This document shows, in pieces, positions 1 through 7,500 of a stretch of DNA of 10,149 nucleotides. Every line of letters starts with the position of its first letter. The stretch's first letter is position 1. Source of the DNA: Pinguiococcus pyrenoidosus (Eukaryota > Sar > Pinguiophyceae > Pinguiochrysidales > Pinguiochrysidaceae); NCBI GenBank assembly GCA_019677205.1, contig JAAMXY010005025.1, positions 1-10,149 of the forward strand. The letters run 5' to 3'. Made by a program: the position numbers and the translations under genes. A model generated the notes under the pieces. It made no database searches, was not told the origin of the DNA, and worked only from the letters and a program-made list of their open reading frames with translations.

Positions 1-1638
1 GTCTCCGCCGAGGGCCGCTACCGCATCATCAGCAGTGCGGAGAGCCTCGGCAGCGGCATCAAAACTCCGCTGATCTGCATTCAAGACCCATGAACGCAGC
101 TCATTTAGCGCGTGAACGTTCCAGCATCCATCTAACCCTCCCCCCTTCCCACAAAAAGATGTGCATGGTCCCCACCTTGCAGTACGCGAGCGCGGCGTAC
201 GAGGCATCGTATGCGGCGCTCCGGCTCATTCGGGAAGACCTCGTCGCAAAGCTCGATCGCTTTTGAGGTGCATTCCAACGCCATCACCAGCGAGGCGTGC
301 TTCGACAAGATCGTCCCACATGCCGAGAGCGCAAAGAGGCACTCCCAGCGGATTCTTCTACTCATGGGAGTGTGCCTTCGCCCACCTTCGTCCGAGCTGG
401 CATTGTCTAGGACATCGAGGATTCGAAGGACTCTTTGGAAGCGGATGATCGCGCCGTCCAAGAACTGCTCTTCAAAGAGGTTGCGAGCTGCAGCATACTC
501 CTGCGGCCATCACGACCATAACGATTTTATTGCTGAATGCATGGGACCTGAAGCCACCAGAAGAGGCACAAGACGAAACCTGTCTCATCGTTGCGAAGAG
601 TGTCGCGACTCCTCCGTCCTCGGCCGCGATCTCGTCGTAGGCAGGCTGCTCGACGCCCCGCGGTTCGTCCGCGCGCCGATCCGCGAATTGATAGTCCAGG
701 TTGGAGACGTTGCCATTCTCGAGCTGCAGGACTTTTCGAGCATGAATCTCTGCAAGGAGCGGCATTCCCATGGCCTCATAGGCCTCGCCGCGAAGCCCCC
801 ACGCCTCCGTTTCCTGCGAGGTCGAGACCGGCCACGCAGCCGCTCGTCACGGATCTACGCTTCTCGCCAAGCCACCGGCGCCGTGGACTCACGTACATGT
901 GATTGGTTCGGCAGCAGGATGGCCTCTTTGCATGCGTCTGCGGACGCCGCCGCCTCTCCAAGTCGGAGCTCCAGCTTTGCCAGGAGGACGAAGATGTGGT
1001 AGAGCGCCTGCGACGAACCGTCGTTTATCCTCCGGGAACGCTTGCATGCGTTCCGCCTTCTCCAAGACCACACAACTCACCTGAAGCATGTCAGCATCGG
1101 ACTCCAGGTCCTCCATGCCATCCACCACGGTCTCGATGTGGCTCTTGCCATTCAGCAAGAGCTGCTTTGCAGCACCTGGATCGTCCTCCAAAAGCTCGGT
1201 CGCTCTCTCAAAGCTGCAGAGCAGCGCTTCGGTAGCTACCCGGCTGCGCTCCATCACGCCAAGCTTCCGAGAGGAGTCCTCAGGAGTGGGCACTGCAGCG
1301 CTCTGCCTCGGCCGTCTCTTGCTTTTGGACCGCAGCTCCGCCGCTCTCGCCTGGCTCTCCAGCTGCTGCTTCCCGTCCTTCAGCTGCTGCACATATCCCT
1401 GGTTGACCGAGAGGCGCAAGAAGAAGACAGAAGGGTCTGAGGTGCGAAAGCCCAGAAAGAAAAACGTATGGATTTGCGCGAACAACAAAAGCTTCAAAAT
1501 CACCTTTAGAGTCTCCGTCGTTGTCTGAAGACGTTTGTTTGCGGCCCTCTCAACCGCCTCCGCCGCGTCCTGTGCGTCCGTCTGGGCGGCCGCTGCGTCC
1601 TCATCGAAGCGCTCCCACTTCTGGTAGTCAGTCAGCAT
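1..1638 (-). CDS. TPR-like helical repeat protein, six exons, 3' end beyond window
   Basis: Proposed exons (minus strand): 1638-1504, 1398-1081, 1007-897, 813-580, 500-176 and 74-1 (partial). Each join is GT-AG and keeps frame; about 399 residues plus the open end. The N-terminus has a DYQKWERFDED motif (residues 4-14) that resembles, from memory, the DYxxWxxFD stretch ahead of TPRs in RPAP3/SPAG1-type co-chaperones. A basic patch RSKSKRRPR lies at about 68-76. From about residue 152, amphipathic helix pairs with TPR character follow (ALYHIFVLLAKLELRLGEA, then WGLRGEAYEAMG, then CTSKAIELCDEVF and SFDAAAEALRTADDAV). TPRs are protein-protein adaptors, so a scaffold or co-chaperone role is inferred, not shown. 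The ATG at 1638 is the first in frame; an upstream exon is not excluded. The 105-nt intron 1503-1399 has no stop and is divisible by three, so its removal is an inference. It is divergent from the sulfotransferase gene. Confidence 0.62.
1399..1503 (-). other. Stop-free, frame-neutral intron candidate in the TPR gene
   Basis: The segment starts GTGATT and ends in a pyrimidine-rich tract and CAACCAG. It is 105 nt, an exact multiple of three, and open in the reading frame. If retained it would add 35 residues rich in Phe and Leu (for example KLLLFAQIHTFFFLGF), which do not suit the surrounding charged helical sequence. Splicing is favoured but not proven. Confidence 0.5.
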
Positions 1639-1902
1639 AGCGCTCAGCAGCAACTCTGACGGAAAATCCCGGGTTTTTGGCCTTCAAAACTCCAGAAATC
1701 CACGCAATTCTCGCAATTCCCCCGTTTTTCCAAAATATCCCCGTTTTCCAAAAATATCCCCGTAATAAATACCGCAAAGGAACGAAGCATAAAAATAAGA
1801 CCATTTCCGCGACCCTCCGTCCATCTGTCACAGCGCAGAGTTTCTGCGGACGAGAAAGAGGGAATAAAGCGCGTCAAAAGCGAGAATTACTGCGGTAAAA
1901 CG
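1639..1902. promoter_or_regulatory. Divergent intergenic region, putative bidirectional promoter
   Basis: This stretch separates the ATG of the minus-strand TPR gene (1638) from the proposed ATG of the plus-strand sulfotransferase (1903). It is more A+T rich than the genes on either side and has no convincing coding frame. It holds the 19-bp repeat at 1720-1762 and a short direct repeat of CGCAATTC near 1703-1718. No clear TATA box is placed. Head-to-head arrangement with about 264 bases between starts suggests shared control, which is inference. Confidence 0.5.
1720..1762. repeat. 19-bp tandem element, about 2.3 copies
   Basis: Two near-identical 19-base units begin at 1720 and 1739, each reading CCCCG, T-run, CC, A-run, TAT, and a third partial unit (CCCCGT) begins at 1758. 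The units differ only in the lengths of their T and A runs. The element lies in the middle of the divergent intergenic region, so it may bind a regulator or affect nucleosome placement; this is not shown by the sequence. Confidence 0.7.
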
Positions 1903-3973
1903 ATGGTATTTGCGCCTGAGCAGCTTGTGGAGCTAATCGTCAGCTTTGTGGGTGCGTCGGACGGCGGAGAAGTGAAGATGAGGCCTCTAATAGCGGAATC
2001 TAGGCGGGCGAGTCATCGGCGATTGTCGAATTGATGCGCTTTTGCGGCGAAAGGTACCGCGTCTTGGCTTGTCACCACGATGTATAGGCTGAGAGGAGAT
2101 TTCCTAGCTGTTCTCGAGGCTGCCAATGCCACATCGGGAACTTCGGGCCCCCTCCCAGAGGCTCTACAGGGCCCGATTCCTTCGCCCAGAGGTTTGCGAG
2201 CTGTTTGTACCGCCCCGAGCGATGTGGACTTGGGGGACTGAGCAGCACTTGCGTTGCAGGAGGCGGTGCAGAGGCACATTGGACTGGTGTCGTACCCTCG
2301 CAGTGGGAACTCGATGGTCCGGGGGCTCCTGGAGCGGCTCACTGGTGCGAACAAGCAAGAACATCGTGGCGGCGAAGGGCTCTGCAGTGCCTTTTCGCTG
2401 ATTTCCCTCCGGCTAGGCATCCTGACGGGCAGCGACACGAAGCCGGACTTTACGCTGAGTCGAAGCCTGATCGACTATGGCATGGAGGGCGAAGGCATCT
2501 GCGACGGTATGGCGGCGAGGACGTCGGAACGCGAATGTCGTGGCGATGCATGATAGGCCTGCATTTCTCTTGTCAGGGAGCGTTGAGATCGTCAAGACGC
2601 ACTATCCGGAGCGCCGAGGATATAAGGAATTTGAGATAGCAAAAGCGATTGTACTGGTATGACGAACGATGTTCCAGTGCTGCAAGAGAGTCCAGTGCTG
2701 CAACAGAATCGGAGCTGATGCCGATGATGAACGCTGCGGATCTCCTTTCTGCGCGTACCAAAACCCGCCATCTAGGTCCGAAACCCTTTTGATGCCATCG
2801 ACAGCTACTTTAACATGGCCTTCACCAACACGCATAACGTGTCGCTGGAGGAGAGCATCTACGAGCAGTTTCGACGGGAATGGGAACTCCTCGTGTCGCA
2901 CGAGATCCGAATCTGGGCGAGGTAGCGCAAGTCTGCCTCGACGGTTCGGTGGTGACGTGGATAGTGACGTGCTTTCGGCATGCTTTTGCAGGTTCTACAC
3001 CTTCTGGTTCACACGAGAGATACCTTTGCTAGCTATCCGGTGCGATCCCACGCGTGGCACACCTCCGTCGCCCTGCCGTCCGCTCAACCGACTCTGGTCT
3101 GCGGCACAGATATGAAGATGCGCTTTGCCACACCGATGAGGTCCTCAGGAGAATGATAGCTTTCTACACGTCCAGCGACTATTCCCAGCTTGAGGAAGAG
3201 GAGCCAGCGCTCCTTGCGCGCGCCAGAGAGATTTTGACGATCAACTCCAACGACGTGGGCCCGTAAGTGATGACACCGCCGCTATGAAAAAAGGGCGCAG
3301 CTCGAAAGCTTGTAGCAGTGGCTGAGGGTTCTGATCGTACGCTCAATTGCTAATGCTACCGCAGCTATCAGCCCCGCTCCGGTGGCGTGGGCAAGTCACT
3401 TCGACACTTCTCTGCAGAGCAGGTGGGTTGCGAAGCTTGCTAAGCTAAGGCCTGGGAGCCATGTCTCTCGTGCGCAGACATGCGGTGACGCTGCTGCGTG
3501 TTCTGTGTGGAACAGATTGAGGAGATGTGCAACGTAGCGGGGCAAGCTTTGAAGAATTTTGGATACCATCCCGGGCTTCAAGGCTTTCCGGAGAGCATCG
3601 CAGCTAGGTACGCGCCTTCTCCACGCGCAGCTGCCGAGGATTGGGCGTCGCTTTGGTAGTGACGTGTCTTGGTCGCCCTAGGCCGCCGCCGCCGCTGAGG
3701 CACTGCATGCGGGAGGGAGACGACGGAGCATCCGTGTCCATCAATGGTAGGGCGATTGCGAGCAGCTGACACCAGTGTCTCCCGCCTCTGCCATCTAAAA
3801 GACCCTTTGCACCACTTTTCTTCGCAGCCGAGTTCCTGCTCCGCGAAGCTGATGATCGCTTCGGTAGAAACATCAGCCGCATCCGGAAGAAACACACAAA
3901 CTTCGATCGCAATCCCTTGCCCGTACAAGCGGCCGAGGAACAAAGGAGCACTGAAAATGAAGCTCTTGATTAG
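1903..3973 (+). CDS. PAPS-dependent sulfotransferase, about 13 exons
   Basis: Transfers a sulfuryl group from PAPS to an acceptor that cannot be named here. Exons: 1903-1951, 2004-2053, 2108-2191, 2260-2344, 2417-2506, 2577-2656, 2776-2921, 2992-3039, 3110-3262, 3365-3422, 3516-3607, 3682-3746, 3828-3973; all joins are GT-AG and in frame, giving 381 residues, a usual size for the family. The 5'-phosphosulfate loop YPRSGNS is at 73-79. IVKTHYP follows. The 3'-phosphate signature VRNPFDAIDS is at 147-156 with its Arg and Ser present, and IRYEDAL is near 210. The order loop, KTHYP, RNP...S, RYED matches PF00685-like enzymes of the WSCD type. The start has a strong context (A at -3, G at +4). Exons from 2260 on are well supported. 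The first three are tentative, because their two introns are only 52 and 54 nt. No N-terminal membrane anchor is obvious. Confidence 0.8.
2345..2416 (+). other. Stop-free 72-nt intron in the sulfotransferase gene
   Basis: It begins GTGCGA after LLERLT and ends in CTCCGGCTAG before the exon reading ILTGSDT. It is divisible by three with no in-frame stop, so the frame stays open across it. Removing it gives LTGILTGSDT, which fits the short loop expected after the phosphosulfate motif; keeping it inserts 24 unrelated residues. Confidence 0.65.
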
Positions 3974-4544
3974 AAGCTCGATGGATACTAAAGAATCAGA
4001 ACGCAAAGCGCGCCCGCCTCGGAAGGCCTTCCTCTCAAAGCTGTTCGTCATCGCCGTCTGCCCACCATGTGGCTGCCGAATCTGGCGCAATTCGTCAGTT
4101 CCGGAGCTTTCTACGCGATGCCCACAGCTCGGGGAAGACTACTCACCAAGGTCCTCTTCTGATGCGAAGTTGACGGCAGACGACGTTGCCTGCGGGGGAA
4201 CGGACTCCGACCTGGAAGCATCAAGGTCAAGGTCATAAGTTATGGACCGTGGTGGCCTTGCTTCCGTGGCTTTGTTACCGGAATGTGGGCTTCGCTTCCA
4301 TCCCCAGCGAAGCGAAGAGTTCGTCGGCGCTCTTGTTCACGTCTGCTACTCTATTTGTAGGTTTTGCCGCTGGTGGCCTTGTCTGCTCCGTCGCGGATGA
4401 GTAGCCCGTCGAAGGCGCGGATGATCGGCTGTTCAGACGGGAAGGGTGTCAGAAAGCTCCTCCACCGGATCTTCGCATATCAAAAGAGGGTCTGGCGCGG
4501 ACTGCGCTGATTGGCATCAGCTCAACCCTTACCCTCTAATGGCA
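3974..4544. other. Convergent 3' intergenic region, no gene seen
   Basis: These 571 bases lie between the stop of the sulfotransferase (3971-3973) and the stop of the Cys-module gene (4545-4547), so both 3' untranslated regions must fall here. No AATAAA signal is clear on either strand. A 72-codon plus-strand frame at 4186-4404 has a hydrophobic end but no domain or splice support. A short inverted repeat lies at 4290-4317. Confidence 0.6.
4290..4317. repeat. Inverted repeat, possible 3' hairpin
   Basis: CTTCGCTT (4290-4297) is the perfect complement of AAGCGAAG (4310-4317), with a 12-base loop. It sits in the gap between two converging genes, where a transcript-end hairpin is conceivable. 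The stem is only 8 bp, so it may be chance. Confidence 0.3.
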
Positions 4545-7500
4545 CTATTCCTTGACCAACCTCGGATCTTTGCCATGTTGGCCGCCCGCGTCCTCCGTCT
4601 CCCAGTCGTCGTCATCCCAGCTCTCGTCGTCTTGATTCTCCTCGTCCACCAGAGCCGCGACGGGGTCCCCTCGTCCGTCCACGAGGCGCTGCGCCTGCTC
4701 CTCGCTCCCTCGATCCGGCGCAACGCCATACTGGCGAGACGGCGAAGGAGACGAGCCCATGGACATCTTCGCGAAGTAGCCGGCGATCAGGAGGACTGGG
4801 ACGAGGAAGACGCCGACGCTTAGCGGGTTCATGAAGTACGACGCAAAGCCTTCGTCCTCAACGTCGTCATCGTCCCCATTCCCAGCGCTGTTCGCCGCTT
4901 CGCCACCGGCGCTGGCTCCAGTGAGACTCGCTACCGAATCGGACTCGTCGCTGCACATGGTCGTGGCAATCTCGCTTTCCTGGCAGAGGCCAAAGGAGAT
5001 CGACCATTCGCACGAGCCTCCCTTCGAGTTCAGCTGGAGGCACTGACTGCAGGTGCTTCCCGCTCGGCAGTCCACAGAGGTCTCGGGGAACACATCAATT
5101 CCCTCCTGGGCTTCCTCGCTCAGCGGAACGAAGTCCGGCGCCCTTGGCGCCGCCCCAACCCAATCTGATTCGGCGCCTACGGACGAGTCGCCCGGTGACT
5201 GGCTGAGGCCTGGGAAGAGCGCCGCCATTCCGGCATTGTCTGACACGTCTCCCTCATCCTCGTCTTCATCGTCTTCATCTTCGTCTTCGTCTTCGTCGGC
5301 AGCCTCGTCCTCGTCTTCATCTTCGTCTTCTTCGTCCTCATCCTCATCTTGCGACGGGTCCGCCTTGAGGATCGGGAAAGCCCCTGATGGTTCCTCCGGC
5401 GCCATAGGGCTCATCTGGGAAAGCTCCTGCCTCGTCTCCTTGTCGCCGCCTTCGCAACGATCACAGCCGGTACAGTCGCATCCTATCGCAGAGTGGGGCA
5501 TCAGAGGTCGTCCGCTGCAGAGCACGACCAAAGACAGAAAGGACCAACATGCTCGTGATGAGGAAGTGTCCCTGACACGTACCCAGCGAAGTCAAGGCCT
5601 CGCAAGCGAAGTTGTTCTGCAGAACTGCAGAGAGCGCCAAGCTAGGTCAGAAGCAACAGCCAAACACCAGACTTCGCAGACGATCCGTCCGCCAAGTTGT
5701 GTGTGCATCACGTACCCTGATCGTTGCAGGTCTTCTCCGGAACAAGGCAATTCTTGGCGCACGTCGGGGCGTCCTCGGTTTGCGATGCCGCCGCCGTTTG
5801 TGAGAATCCCGTGGTCGTCGTGCCTGAGTAGAACCCTGGCGGACTGTTGCTGCCAACAGCTTGGGCGCCGTTGCTCAGCATGTTACCTTCGGTGGCGGCC
5901 GTGGATTCGGAAGCACCGCCACTGCTCATGAACTGACCCGAAGAGAAAGCATTCGGCTCTTGAGAAGAGGCGGCGGTGACGTCATTCTCACCAGCGACGC
6001 CAAGGCTGCTTCCCTGCTGCAGAGGAACGGTCGAAAAGCTGCCCGCGGCAGTGCTTGGAGTGCCGAAACCTTCGCAGAGTCCGCATCCTGAGCAGTCGCA
6101 ACCTGAAGGCAGGGCAAGGCAAGGCAAGGCAGGGCAAGGCAGGGCAAAGCAGGGCAAGGCAAGGGTTAGCCTCTCCAGCCACCAAACGCCCGAGAAGTAT
6201 CTACGGAGCCTGTCTGACAGTTTGGCGTCAAACTGACCTGCCGCTGCAAGATCTTCGCACTTCATGCCGGATTCTTTGACTACAAGCCGGAGCGGAGCGG
6301 TTAGTGTGGCCGGATTCGGATCAAAGCGACAGGCGTGATGGGGCGTACCGAAGTCATCGCATGATTTGCCGGAGCCGAGACAAGTCTTCGCGCAGACCGG
6401 GCTGGTCTCCGTGCTGGTCTCCGTGCTGGTCTTTGTGCTGGTCAAAGGCTCTACAGCACCCCCCAGACCTGCAGTCTGCGCAGTCAAGTCGGGTTCCTCC
6501 TCCGTCGTTGCCGGAAACACTGAGGATGCCGAGCCACTCGCTGCAGCCGTAGTTGTCGAGCTCGGAGACGCCGCGCACAGCGAGCATCCGGTGCAATCGC
6601 AGCCTGGCATCATACATCAGAGGGTTATTATTTTAGGTTAGCTCTAGGCATGGCTTGGAAGCGACATAATAGGGGGTTTCCTTTTCTCGTCTTATACCTG
6701 CTTTTTCGAGGGCTTCGCATGGGAGCTGATTGTCTCTCACTGTCAGTCCAGTTGGGAGAGCAGGAGAGGCGATTTAGTACGCTGCGTCCTGCCGACGAGG
6801 AAGGACAGGGCAACGTACCGTAATCGTTGCAAGTCTTATCGTCCGCGAGGCAGCCCAGTTTGCAAGTAGATGGTGTGCTGGCAAACACCTCCTGAGGTGC
6901 CGAGTTGCTGCCCATGCTGGAAGTCTCTACACCAGCGGTTAGCCCTGCCGCTGAAGAGGTTGAGCCGCTAGAAGTCGTCGTTGTGGCGGCGTACTCGCTC
7001 TGTGCAGAGGCACTCTGTGGAACTTCGGCGTTGCCGATTGAGAAAGCTTGACTGCCACCAGTCCCAGTGCCATCGGTGACACCGATATTTGCAACGGTAT
7101 TTGCACCGGCATTTGCACCAGCAGCAGCACTGAAGCTGGTATCAGCGCCAGCAGTACTGCCAGCGCTGCTTGATCCACACGAAGAGCACCCGGAGCAATC
7201 GCAACCTGTTGGCGGACAGAAGCAGCATGAGGCAGAATGCTCGAGCGGTCAAGAACGAGAGGGCAGTCTCCATCGAACAAAGAGCACCTGCAGCGCTCAG
7301 ATCGAGGCACGTCATGCCAAACTCCTTGACTGCCGAGGGAAAGATTGTTGCGATGAGCCGTGGTTGTGCGAAGTTAAGGGACGGCAGAAAGCCGAGCACC
7401 TACCGAAGTCGTTGCAGCTCTTGTCCTGTCCAAGGCACCCCACAGCGCAGGAGGACTCGCTCGCTTCCGACGCGGACCCTTGCAGTGCTGTCGCGGAGGC

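Noticed and set aside
211-1002. 263-codon plus-strand frame opposite the TPR gene
   Set aside because: Low-complexity Ser/Arg content, no domain, and it overlaps minus-strand exons that join in frame with TPR-like helices.
1628-1877. Minus-strand frames in the divergent intergenic region
   Set aside because: Both short frames are unlike any domain, cross the A/T-rich repeat and lack splice sites leading into the TPR frame.
2080-2229. Alternative sulfotransferase start at ATG 2080
   Set aside because: Its frame looks protein-like but ends in a stop, and no GT donor in it has the phase needed to join the PRSGNS exon.
3578-4090. 170-codon minus-strand frame
   Set aside because: It is antisense to the last three sulfotransferase exons, whose plus-strand joins are in frame and end in a stop at 3971-3973.
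4186-4404. 72-codon plus-strand frame with a hydrophobic C-terminus
   Set aside because: It lies in the convergent 3' region, has no recognisable domain, and is of a length expected by chance at this base composition.
5053-5931. Long plus-strand frame with a poly-serine run
   Set aside because: It is the antisense of the Asp/Glu tract: reversed GAC/GAG codons read as TCN serine codons. The minus strand carries the signal peptide, modules and membrane helix.
5926-6185. Minus-strand frames with Pro-Cys-Leu-Ala runs, resembling a Cys-rich peptide
   Set aside because: These are translations of the intronic pentanucleotide repeat, between a microexon and the exon that completes module 8.
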